A stretch of 37,778 bases of DNA. Source: Actinomycetes bacterium. Lineage in GTDB: Bacteria; Actinomycetota; Coriobacteriia; Anaerosomatales; Anaerosomataceae. A program made the position numbers and the translations under genes. The notes below the pieces were generated by a model, which saw only the letters and a list, made by a program, of their open reading frames with translations, ran no database searches and was not told the origin of the DNA. Below are positions 7,229 to 14,681 of the stretch, in pieces. Position 1 is the stretch's first letter, and the number at the start of each line of letters is the position of its first letter. The stretch covers positions 1 through 37,778 of the forward strand of contig JAJFTE010000019.1 in the NCBI GenBank assembly GCA_021373175.1, in the 5' to 3' direction.

Positions 7229-7276
7229 GACGGAAACATCCTGCCTACACTATATGGTAGGCAGGATGTTTCTGTC
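7229..7276. repeat. 20 bp near-perfect inverted repeat between two minus-strand genes
   Basis: Left arm 7229-7248 and right arm 7257-7276 match over 20 bp with one G/T exception, around an 8-base AT-rich centre (ACTATATG). It lies after the stop of the acidic Cys4 protein and just before the ribosome site of the chelatase gene. The arm starts with GAAAC and ends with GTTTC, so it could act as a weak bidirectional terminator, but no U tract follows the stem. A regulator operator, an RNA processing hairpin or a small mobile palindrome are alternatives. Confidence 0.8.
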
Positions 7277-7291
7277 ACCAAGATTTTGTGG

Positions 7292-8362
7292 TCAGACGGC
7301 TTTCCACTGGAACGCACCACACTCCGCGGGGGCGATTTGGTCGACCTTGGGGCACGTGTTCGAGTACACGCAGTCAGCGCACGTGTAGATCTCAAGCGCC
7401 AGGTCTCCGGCGGGTTCATATGCCGAGACTGGCTCTGCGACTTCCCTCAGGGCGACGCCTGTGTCGCTGACGAGCACCGGACCCGCATCCTCGTGAGGCT
7501 CTGGTTCGGTTGTTGTGGCGGCCACGGTCTCGGAGGCATCCGGCGTGATCCGCGGATAGTCACCCATGATGACGGGTGCGACTGCGAAGTCGTCGCCGAT
7601 GATCGGCGCAGCGATCAAGGAGTCCGAATCGTCGAACACCCTCACCTCAGCGACTTCCGCGAAGACCGGCGCTGCGGAGGCGAGATGCGGCACTTCGGCC
7701 GGCGCTTCGATGGCCTCTTCCGATGGTTCCTCGGCAGCGACGTCCGCGACGTTTAACCACGGCCACCCTTCCACCTCCCCTGTCGGCTCCTCCGGCGGCG
7801 CCGGCTCTACCACCAGCGGCGACTCATCCAGCGCGCCAAGTGATGCGATCACGGCCGAGAGGTCCGCAGCGACCGTGTCCTCACCCTCTTCGGACACGAG
7901 GGCCACCACCGCAGGATCGGCAAGAAGCTCGCCTTCGGCGTAGGGGGGCACCTCGAATCCAACCGGCTCAGGTGTCGCGATCCCTTCCGACTCAAGCTGC
8001 GATGCGGCCCGCATAAGCGCCTCGGCGAGGACAACATCGTCCACCTCGGCAAGAGGGATATCGTGGACGACGGCTGAAGCGGGAGCTTCCCAGGCGCCTG
8101 CGGCAACCTCGTCGACTTCCACGGCCTCCTCCGCGTCGGGAACCTTCTCCGCTGTCGGCTGGGCTGGCATGCCCACCACCACGACCGGAACCGCCACGCT
8201 AAGGTCCGAGATGTAGACGTCGATATCGTCCACGGCGATGGTTCCTGCCATCGCGAGCGATTGCACCGCTCTTGCCGCGGCTTCACGCGTGTCGTGTACG
8301 CTACCGTCGAGCAGCCGAAGCAGGCCGTCGGTGCGGCCACGCCCGATCACGAAGAACGCCAT
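7292..8362 (-). CDS. Unknown acidic protein with a C-terminal Cys4 motif
   Basis: 356 residues, not recognised. Residues 1-65 (MAFFVIGRGRTDGLLRLLDG and following) look like a small folded domain. Residues about 70-320 are a long acidic stretch rich in Ala, Glu, Pro, Val and Asp and probably largely disordered. The tail holds Cys328, Cys331, Cys337 and Cys348 (CADC...TCPK...ECGAFQW), spaced CX2C-X5-C-X10-C, which could bind zinc or an iron-sulfur cluster. There is no signal peptide or membrane segment. ATG 8362 follows GGAG at a good distance. It is upstream of the chelatase gene on the same strand, separated by the palindrome. Function is not inferred. Confidence 0.7.
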   Translation of the reverse strand: MAFFVIGRGRTDGLLRLLDGSVHDTREAAARAVQSLAMAGTIAVDDIDVYISDLSVAVPVVVVGMPAQPTAEKVPDAEEAVEVDEVAAGAWEAPASAVVHDIPLAEVDDVVLAEALMRAASQLESEGIATPEPVGFEVPPYAEGELLADPAVVALVSEEGEDTVAADLSAVIASLGALDESPLVVEPAPPEEPTGEVEGWPWLNVADVAAEEPSEEAIEAPAEVPHLASAAPVFAEVAEVRVFDDSDSLIAAPIIGDDFAVAPVIMGDYPRITPDASETVAATTTEPEPHEDAGPVLVSDTGVALREVAEPVSAYEPAGDLALEIYTCADCVYSNTCPKVDQIAPAECGAFQWKAV

Positions 8363-8371
8363 GACGTCTCC

Positions 8372-8575
8372 TTAGCTCGAAGCCCGCACCTGCGAGCGAC
8401 TCTCTCGTATATGCTCCATGCTACGTTCAAGCGCGGTGACGGGCAACACACGGCTGGCGCATAAGCGCTCGACGGTACGATTCATACTATCGGCGAGTGC
8501 GTGCGATCGCCTGAGCGAGAGGCGCTCCCTGAGAATGCGTGAGACTACGTCGCTTAATGCCGACGGCAAGGTCAT
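8372..8575 (-). CDS. Possible small helical protein, 67 residues
   Basis: An open frame from ATG 8575 to TAA 8374, filling most of the gap between nfo and the acidic protein gene. The product (ALSDVVSRILRERLSLRRSH and following) is basic and predicted mostly helical. Codon use is less GC-biased at third positions than in neighbours and no strong ribosome site is seen; GAGGGA lies about 20 nt upstream, better placed for another short frame. It may be a leader or chance frame. Low confidence. Confidence 0.3.
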   Translation of the reverse strand: MTLPSALSDVVSRILRERLSLRRSHALADSMNRTVERLCASRVLPVTALERSMEHIRESRSQVRASS

Positions 8576-8598
8576 CTACATCGGTCGCGCGCATTCCC

Positions 8599-9456
8599 TC
8601 AGCGCTGCGTGCTGCGTGCACGCAGCGCCTTGAGCACCTTCACGTTGATCTCATCCTTCTCGGGTACCTCGCCGGACATCTCGACGATCGCCGCAGCCGC
8701 GCTCAAGCGGGGATCGGCGAACATCGACTCGAAGCCCGCGGTGCCAATGGTCCCGGCACCGACCCAGGCATGTCGATCGCGGTGTTGGCCCGCTGCGTAA
8801 GCCGAATCGTTCGCGTGGACGACGCCGATGCGGTCCGCCCCGCAGCACCGTTCAAGGCCCGTCGTGAAGGCATGCCAGCCCACCGGCGTCGACAGGTCCC
8901 ATCCGGCTGCGTGCGCGTGACAGCTGTCAAGACAGACGCCGAGGCGTTCCTTCCACTGCACGTCAAGTATGCCGAGGACCGCCCCAAGCTCCTCGGGCCC
9001 GGTTCCGAACGTGCTGCCGGCGCCCGCGGTGTTCTCCAGGAGCAAGACGCCGGCCGGCGCCGTCTCCAGCGCAAGGCGGACGCCATCGGCGATCCTCCGT
9101 GCGCCGGCTTCAAGGTCGCCGCTGCGGTTCGTGCCCGTGTGGGTGACGGTCGCGTCGGCTCCCATGAGCGCGGCACGATCGAGCTCGTCAGCGAGCGCCC
9201 GCCACGATCGCTCCCAAAGCGCGTCGTCTTCAGACCCGAGGTTTATGAGATACGCCGTGTGCGTGCAGACGAAGCCGATGCCTGAGCGTTCGCGGCGGTC
9301 GCGAAACGCCGCGCCTGTCTCGGCAGACGTGGGCTTGGCGCGCCACTGTTGCGGCGACTTGGCGAAGACCTGGATAGCCTCGCAGCCGACGGTCTCGGCA
9401 TAGTCGATCGACTGTGGGAAACCCGCGGCGACGCTGACGTGAGCACCGATGAGCAC
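8599..9456 (-). CDS. nfo: Endonuclease IV (abasic-site endonuclease Nfo)
   Basis: Zinc-dependent AP endonuclease of base excision repair: it cuts 5' to abasic sites and trims damaged 3' ends. The protein (285 residues) begins MLIGAHVSVAAGFPQSIDYA, the family start. All segments that supply the three-zinc site are present: THTAYLINLGS, THTGT, LLENTAGAGS, CLDSCHAHAAGWDL, HANDS, DRHAWVGAG and EMSGE. The start chosen is GTG 9456 because GAAAGGAG lies 5 nt before it; an upstream in-frame ATG (9471) would contain that ribosome site. It is divergent from dinB across 76 bp. Its last codons contain a 10 bp inverted repeat (8602-8611/8619-8628). Confidence 0.95.
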   Translation of the reverse strand: MLIGAHVSVAAGFPQSIDYAETVGCEAIQVFAKSPQQWRAKPTSAETGAAFRDRRERSGIGFVCTHTAYLINLGSEDDALWERSWRALADELDRAALMGADATVTHTGTNRSGDLEAGARRIADGVRLALETAPAGVLLLENTAGAGSTFGTGPEELGAVLGILDVQWKERLGVCLDSCHAHAAGWDLSTPVGWHAFTTGLERCCGADRIGVVHANDSAYAAGQHRDRHAWVGAGTIGTAGFESMFADPRLSAAAAIVEMSGEVPEKDEINVKVLKALRARSTQR

Positions 9457-9481
9457 GTGCGCTCCTTTCATGGAGGGTATC

Positions 9482-9510
9482 AGTCTATCAATCACAGGGG
9501 CGCGTGTCGC
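9482..9510 (-). promoter_or_regulatory. Promoter of nfo
   Basis: On the minus strand, TGA-TAGACT gives an extended -10 (9482-9490), with GCGACA (9505-9510) 17 bp upstream as a partial -35. The start would be near 9475. No LexA box is seen in the nfo-dinB gap. Confidence 0.5.
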
Positions 9511-9520
9511 AGCCGCGCAT

Positions 9521-9526
9521 TACACT
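9521..9526 (+). promoter_or_regulatory. Possible -10 box of dinB
   Basis: TACACT ends 7 bp before the ATG at 9533, so the transcript could be leaderless; no convincing ribosome site lies between them. No -35 is evident. Confidence 0.35.
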
Positions 9527-9532
9527 GGGAAC

Positions 9533-10756
9533 ATGACGCAGACACCCGACAGACCGTGGACCGGACGCGCCGTGCTGCATGTGGACATGGACGCGTTTTT
9601 CGCCTCGGTCGAACAACTCGATCACCCCGCGTGGCGCGGCAAACCCGTGATCGTGGGCGGCGACCCGTCACGTCGCGGGGTGGTCTCCACCTGCTCGTAC
9701 GAGGCGCGTGTCTTCGGCGTTCGCTCGGCGATGCCCTCGACGCAGGCTGCGCGGTTGTGCCCGGACGCCGTCTGGGTGTCGTCGAACTTCGGCCGCTACG
9801 CTGAGCTGTCGCGTGCGATACGCGACGTTCTCGAGCGTCAGACGCCGGATGTGGAGCCCACCTCCATCGACGAGGCGTACCTCGATGCGACGCCCGGCGC
9901 CACCGGCGAGCATCCGGTGCTCGTCGCCCATCGCATTCAAGCCGAGGTCGACGCGCTCGGGCTTTCCTGCTCGATCGGCGTTGCATCCTCCAAGACGGTC
10001 GCGAAGATCGCGTCGGACCATGACAAGCCGCACGGTATCACCGTCGTGTGGCCCGGCGAGGAGGCGGCGTTCCTCTCGCCGCTACCGGTGGGAGCGCTTC
10101 CCGGCGTGGGGAAAAGCACGGAAGCGCGATTGGGGCGCATCGGGATCAGGCGTCTGGGCGAGCTTGCGGCGCTCGACGACGCGACCGCGCGTGAGGTGCT
10201 CGGCAACTTCGGGCCGGAGCTGGTGGCGCGAGCGCGGGGCATCGATCCCCGGCCGGTGCGCTACGAGCGCGAGGCGAAGTCGGTCTCCAACGAGCACACG
10301 TTCGCGACCGACGTGCGCCAGCGCGATGAGGTCGAGCGCGCGCTCGCGGGCCTGGCCGCTCACGTAGCCGCGCGACTGCGAGCCGCCGGCCTGTCTGCGC
10401 GCACGTTCACCGTGAAGCTTCGCTATGCCGACTTCACGACGCCGACGATCAGGCGCACCGTGGATGTCCCGACCGATCTCGAGGACGAGATGCTGCCGGT
10501 CGCGCTCTCGCTGCTGCGTTCTGCCTGGACGCCAGGCGCAGGGCTGCGGCTGATCGGCTTCGGGGCGAGCGGCTTCGAGCAGGCCGCAGTGCAGCTCGAC
10601 TTGTTCGCCGAGACCCTCGAGGCCGGTCGCAGGCCGCAGCGCAAGGCGCTTGCCGAGGGGCTCGACGCCGTGAAGAAGCGCTTCGGCGAGGACGCCATCC
10701 ACCGTGGCGTCGCCCGGGCGCCCGAACGCCCGGACCCTGACACTCACCCGTCGTAG
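9533..10756 (+). CDS. dinB: DNA polymerase IV (DinB, Y-family)
   Basis: Error-prone translesion polymerase, 407 residues. Catalytic residues are intact: D18/D20 in HVDMDAFFASVE and D113-E114 in PTSIDEAYLD. The YEARVFGVRSAMP finger motif, the helix-hairpin-helix LPGVGKSTEARL and the little-finger domain follow. A beta-clamp binding motif QLDLF lies near the C-terminus. Intact catalytic acids argue for a true DinB and against the inactive ImuB type. The ATG at 9533 is placed just before the conserved start. Its 3' end overlaps the 3' end of the convergent dnaE2 by 13 bp. It has no LexA box of its own that I can find. Confidence 0.95.
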   Translation: MTQTPDRPWTGRAVLHVDMDAFFASVEQLDHPAWRGKPVIVGGDPSRRGVVSTCSYEARVFGVRSAMPSTQAARLCPDAVWVSSNFGRYAELSRAIRDVLERQTPDVEPTSIDEAYLDATPGATGEHPVLVAHRIQAEVDALGLSCSIGVASSKTVAKIASDHDKPHGITVVWPGEEAAFLSPLPVGALPGVGKSTEARLGRIGIRRLGELAALDDATAREVLGNFGPELVARARGIDPRPVRYEREAKSVSNEHTFATDVRQRDEVERALAGLAAHVAARLRAAGLSARTFTVKLRYADFTTPTIRRTVDVPTDLEDEMLPVALSLLRSAWTPGAGLRLIGFGASGFEQAAVQLDLFAETLEAGRRPQRKALAEGLDAVKKRFGEDAIHRGVARAPERPDPDTHPS

Positions 10757-13700
10757 AGGTCCGCTGCCGCCCACGACTCCTCCTCGGGCGCGCCTGCTCC
10801 GCCGAGGGAGGGTCCCATCGGACCGCTCGGCACACCGCGCCGCATGCGCACGGGCACGCCGCTTGCGGTGCGCACCACATAGGGCTCGACGCGGTCCGCG
10901 ATGATCGCGATGCCGCGTTCCTGATTGTTCTGCAGCACGCCTTCGACCACGTACGCGCGGTGTTTCACGATCGTTTCCCCCGCCCGGTTGAGCGCGTCTT
11001 CGAACACCACGACATCCAGGAGACCGGTCGGGTCCTCGAGCGTGAGGAAGCACGTGCGCTTGCCCGAGCGGGTCCGTGGCGTCTGTGCGCGCTCGCGCAC
11101 GCCGGCCACGCGCACGCGGGTGCGGTCCGCCAGTCTCGGCAGGTCGCGAGCCCATGTGACGCCCCGGCGCTCAAGGTCCGCGCGGGCGAGCGCGAGCGGG
11201 TGGCACTCGAGCGAGAGTCCCACGATCTCGAGTTCCGCCGATAGACGACGCGCGCGCGACCAGCCCGAGACGTGCGTCGGGTCCTCGGGCGTGCGCGCTT
11301 TGGCGGGTGCGAGCACGAGCACGTCGTCGCCGGCCACGCCCTCACGCGCGATGACCGCCTTCATCTCGGGCAGGAGTGCGAGGAGTTCGTCGCGCGTGGG
11401 CGGACGCCCGGCGTCTGTCGAGCCGAGGCCGTCGAGCGCTCCCACGCGGATGAGACTCTCGGCGGCGGGCGCCTCGGCACGCGTACGGCGCAGGAAGTCC
11501 GCGAGGTCACGGAAGGGACGCACGTCCTGCTCGCGTTCGATCGCGGAAAGCAGGCGCTGCGTCATCTCGTGGACGTCGCGCAGCCCGACGCGGATGGAGC
11601 GGCCGTCGTCTTCGACCGTGTAACGGCCGCGCGACGCGTTCACGTGCGGCGGCAGGATGCCGATGCCGTGACGCCGGGCGTCGTTCACCACAAGGCGCGG
11701 CGTATAGAAGCCCATCGGCTCGTTGTTGAGGATCGAGGCGGCGAATTCGGCCGGGTAATAACGCTTGAGCCACGCGCTTGCATACGAGACGACCGCGAAG
11801 CACGCCGCGTGCGCCTTGCAGAAGCCGTACGCCGCGAAGCCCTGCAGCTGGCGAAACGCCTCCTCGGCCGCGTCGCGCGCTACGCCGAGACCCACCGCGC
11901 GCGTCACGAAGTGGCCGTGAATCGCCTCCATCTCCTCGCGGGAGCGGCCCTTGGTCATCGCGCGGCGCAGGCTATCCGCCTCGGCAAGTGAGAAGCCGGC
12001 GATCGCGGAAGCGACGCGGAGCACCTGCTCCTGGTACAGGATGACGCCGTAGCTGTCGCGCAGCACCTCGCCCATGGCAGGATGCGGCACACGCACCGGC
12101 TCGATGCCATGGCGACGGCGGATGAACGGCGTGATCATCTCGGCTTCAAGCGGGCCGGGGCGAAAGAGCGAGATCGCGGCGATGATGTCCTCGAAATCGC
12201 GCTCCTTCAGGCGCATCGCGAGGTTGCGCTGGCCGCTGCTTTCCAGCTGGAACATCCCCACCGTGTCCGCCGAGGCGATGAGCTCGTAGACCGACGGGTC
12301 GTCGGGCACAAGCTCGAACGGCTCGGGCACCGCGTCCGTGCCCACGCGTGAGCGGGCGAGCTCGACGGTATCGCTGATCGCTGAATGCATCCGCAGACCC
12401 AAGATGTCCATCTTCACCAGGCCGAGCGCCTCGATGTCGTCCTTGTCGTACTGCGAGACCACGACGCCTTTGGCCGCCCACTGCAGCGGCATCCAGGTGT
12501 CGATCGGCTCGCGCGTGATGATGAAGCCGCCGAGGTGTGTCCCCAGGTGCATCGGGCAGCCCGAGAGCTCCTCGGCAAGCTCGGTGAGAAGGCCGTAGCG
12601 CGCGGTGTCCTTGAGCGGGTGGCTCGCGCACTCAGGGTACGTGTCGAGCACCTCGCGCAGGCGGTGCGCGCTCACCCATGGCAGGTGGCGCGAGAGCGAG
12701 TTCACCTCGTCCGGCGGCAGCTCGAAGGCACGCGCGACGGTGCGCACGGCACCGCGAGCGGTCATCGTCTGCACGGTCGCCACCATCGCCACGTGCTCGC
12801 TCCCAAACCGCCGGTAGATGTATTCGATGACCTCGTCGCGGCGGCGCGAATCGAAGTCCACGTCGATGTCGGGCATCTGACGACGCTCCGGGTTGAGGAA
12901 GCGCTCGAAGAGCAGGTCGTGCCGGATCGGGTCGGCGTCGGTGATGCCGAGCAAGTAGGTGACGATGCTGTCGCCGGCGCTCCCCCGCCCTGAGCAGCGG
13001 ATGCCGCGGGAGCGGGCGAAATCCACGATGTCTTTCACCACGAGGAAGTATTCCGAAAAGCCAAGGTCCTGGATGACCGAGAGCTCGTGCTGCAGACGCG
13101 CGACCGAGGCCGGCGTCACCGGCCGGTAACGGCGCTCGAGACCCTGCCACGCCGCCTTCGCGAGCGTGGAGTACGGGGTCTCGCCCGGAGGAACCTTGGC
13201 GCCCGGGAAGTGGAACGCGCCAAGGCCGAGGTCCAGGTTGCAGCGCTCGGCGATCGCAAGCGTGGCATCGCACGCCTGCGGCAGGTCGGCGAACAGGCGC
13301 CGCATCTCGCCCGCGGGCTTAAACCAGAGTTCGGCGTTCTGGCGTTCGTACGGCCCGGGTAACCCGCCGCCCGCGCCCGCCGCCGAGAGCACGTCGTGCA
13401 GCCGGAACTGACGACGTTCGACGTAGTGGACGTTGTTGGTGGCGACGACCGGCAGGTGCAGCCGCTGTGCGATGGCCGCAAGGCCGCTCACGTAGCGAGG
13501 GCTTTCCGGCGTGAGCAGCTGCATGAGCTCTACGTAGAAGTCACCGGGCGCGAAACAGCGCGACAGGCGTTTGAGCGTCGCCTCCGCGCGCCACCCCAGA
13601 CCCGCCAGCACGGCCGCGCCAGCTTCGCCGTTCGTGCAGCCCGACAGCCCGATGAGGCCTTCCGAGTGCCTGGCAAGGTCCGCGAGCGGCACGACCGAGG

Positions 13701-14100
13701 GCTCCTCGGCGCTGCGCACATGAGCACGCGCGAGCAGGCCGCACAGGTTGCGGTAGCCGGTCATGTCCTTCACGAGCAGCGTGAGGTGGAAGCCGCGTCC
13801 CGCGGCACGCCCGAAGCCCACCGCCGCCGGGATGTGCAGACGCTCTTCGGGCGGCAGGTCGCCCTCTTCACCGAAGAGCCCGGCCGTCTCGACGACGACC
13901 TCGGCGCCGATGATCGGGCGGATGCCGGCCATGAGCGCTGCGCGATAGAAGCGGATCGCACCGTACAGGCCCTGGTGGTCGGTGAGCGCGAGTGCCGGCA
14001 TGCCGAGCTCGACGGCGCGACCGATGAGCGCATCGAGGTTGGCCGCGCCGTCCATGAAGCTGAACCGCGAATGGACGTGCAGATGCACGAAACCGCTCAT
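10744..14100 (-). CDS. dnaE2: Error-prone DNA polymerase DnaE2 (ImuC)
   Basis: C-family replicative-type polymerase of 1118 residues used in SOS mutagenesis. It starts with a PHP domain (FVHLHVHSRFSFMDGA, LALTDHQGLYG). The core includes IRCSGRGSAGDSIVTYLLG, LFERFLNPERRQ and the catalytic PDIDVDFDSRRRDEV near residue 411. HhH and OB-fold regions follow, including CFLTLEDPTGLLDVVVFED. The GRGSAGDS and FLNPERRQMPDIDVDFD context and the SOS-controlled setting point to DnaE2 over DnaE1. It begins 9 bp after the DUF6504-like gene and shares its LexA-controlled promoter. No imuA or imuB is adjacent. It is convergent with dinB. Confidence 0.93.
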   Translation of the reverse strand: MSGFVHLHVHSRFSFMDGAANLDALIGRAVELGMPALALTDHQGLYGAIRFYRAALMAGIRPIIGAEVVVETAGLFGEEGDLPPEERLHIPAAVGFGRAAGRGFHLTLLVKDMTGYRNLCGLLARAHVRSAEEPSVVPLADLARHSEGLIGLSGCTNGEAGAAVLAGLGWRAEATLKRLSRCFAPGDFYVELMQLLTPESPRYVSGLAAIAQRLHLPVVATNNVHYVERRQFRLHDVLSAAGAGGGLPGPYERQNAELWFKPAGEMRRLFADLPQACDATLAIAERCNLDLGLGAFHFPGAKVPPGETPYSTLAKAAWQGLERRYRPVTPASVARLQHELSVIQDLGFSEYFLVVKDIVDFARSRGIRCSGRGSAGDSIVTYLLGITDADPIRHDLLFERFLNPERRQMPDIDVDFDSRRRDEVIEYIYRRFGSEHVAMVATVQTMTARGAVRTVARAFELPPDEVNSLSRHLPWVSAHRLREVLDTYPECASHPLKDTARYGLLTELAEELSGCPMHLGTHLGGFIITREPIDTWMPLQWAAKGVVVSQYDKDDIEALGLVKMDILGLRMHSAISDTVELARSRVGTDAVPEPFELVPDDPSVYELIASADTVGMFQLESSGQRNLAMRLKERDFEDIIAAISLFRPGPLEAEMITPFIRRRHGIEPVRVPHPAMGEVLRDSYGVILYQEQVLRVASAIAGFSLAEADSLRRAMTKGRSREEMEAIHGHFVTRAVGLGVARDAAEEAFRQLQGFAAYGFCKAHAACFAVVSYASAWLKRYYPAEFAASILNNEPMGFYTPRLVVNDARRHGIGILPPHVNASRGRYTVEDDGRSIRVGLRDVHEMTQRLLSAIEREQDVRPFRDLADFLRRTRAEAPAAESLIRVGALDGLGSTDAGRPPTRDELLALLPEMKAVIAREGVAGDDVLVLAPAKARTPEDPTHVSGWSRARRLSAELEIVGLSLECHPLALARADLERRGVTWARDLPRLADRTRVRVAGVRERAQTPRTRSGKRTCFLTLEDPTGLLDVVVFEDALNRAGETIVKHRAYVVEGVLQNNQERGIAIIADRVEPYVVRTASGVPVRMRRGVPSGPMGPSLGGAGAPEEESWAAADLYDG

Positions 14101-14109
14101 AGCCGCCGG

Positions 14110-14529
14110 CTAGTCGACGACGCCGACAAGAAGCCACCGGCCCGTCAGACAGTCGTAGGCGAGATCGTAAAGGCCGCCTCGGGCAAGCACCCGGAAGCAT
14201 CGCCGGCTCAGACGGGTCCGCGGGTCCCACCATGCACGCTCGATCGTCCACGTCTGCACGAGCGCATCGACGGTATATCGTTTTCCGTTCATCTGAAACG
14301 TCGCCGGTGCCCGTCGCGCGCCGTTCCAGATGACCTCCACCTCCATCTCGCGCCGCTTGCCACTATGCCCCGACGTCCCAGAAGCGATCTGGGATCCGCG
14401 CACGATCCACGGGCTACGGAGCAGCTCGACGATGACCGGCCTGCGCGCGTCTCGGCCACTGAACAAATCGAGCGGCTGACCGGCCTCTTTCGCGGGATCG
14501 AACCTTTTGATAGCGCTGTTGCGGCCCAT
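14110..14529 (-). CDS. DUF6504-like protein, first gene of the SOS operon
   Basis: 139 residues, cytosolic, no known activity. The N-terminus (MGRNSAIKRFDPAKEAGQPL) is basic and polar. The C-terminal half (FQMNGKRYTVDALVQTWTIE, AWWDP, CFRVLARGGLYDLAYD, GRWLLVGVVD) resembles the DUF6504 family of actinobacteria, which I recall as neighbouring translesion polymerase genes. ATG 14529 lies about 73 nt after the LexA-box promoter; a weak AAAGAGAG ribosome site precedes it. It is 9 bp upstream of dnaE2 on the same strand, so it should be damage-induced with it. An accessory role for DnaE2/DinB is inference. Confidence 0.75.
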   Translation of the reverse strand: MGRNSAIKRFDPAKEAGQPLDLFSGRDARRPVIVELLRSPWIVRGSQIASGTSGHSGKRREMEVEVIWNGARRAPATFQMNGKRYTVDALVQTWTIERAWWDPRTRLSRRCFRVLARGGLYDLAYDCLTGRWLLVGVVD

Positions 14530-14601
14530 GGGAGACTCTCTTTCGGGGAAGGAGCCGGGCGTGGATTAGGAGCTTTCAGGGGTCCACGCCCGGCACGTCA
14601 A

Positions 14602-14630
14602 AGTATATCGAACGTATGTTCGATATACAA
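14602..14630 (-). promoter_or_regulatory. SOS promoter with LexA box in the spacer
   Basis: Minus strand: -35 TTGTAT (14625-14630), 17 bp spacer, -10 TATACT (14602-14607). The spacer holds CGAACATACGTTCG (14609-14622), a perfect match to the Gram-positive/actinobacterial LexA consensus CGAAC-RNRY-GTTCG. The symmetry extends to 11 bp per arm (14603-14628). A repressor here would block polymerase directly. It controls the DUF6504-like gene and dnaE2. Confidence 0.92.
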
Positions 14631-14681
14631 GACGGCTCTGACATGAATCCGCACATGGAGCCGGGACGGGCAGCGCCTGCC

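Noticed and set aside
8602-8628. 10 bp inverted repeat at the end of nfo as a terminator
   Set aside because: It is inside the coding sequence and has no T tract after it on the minus strand; it may only reflect the codons of the C-terminus.
9533-10756. dinB as an ImuB-type inactive Y-family protein
   Set aside because: The catalytic acids D18, D20, D113 and E114 and the QLDLF clamp motif are intact, so it is an active Pol IV type.
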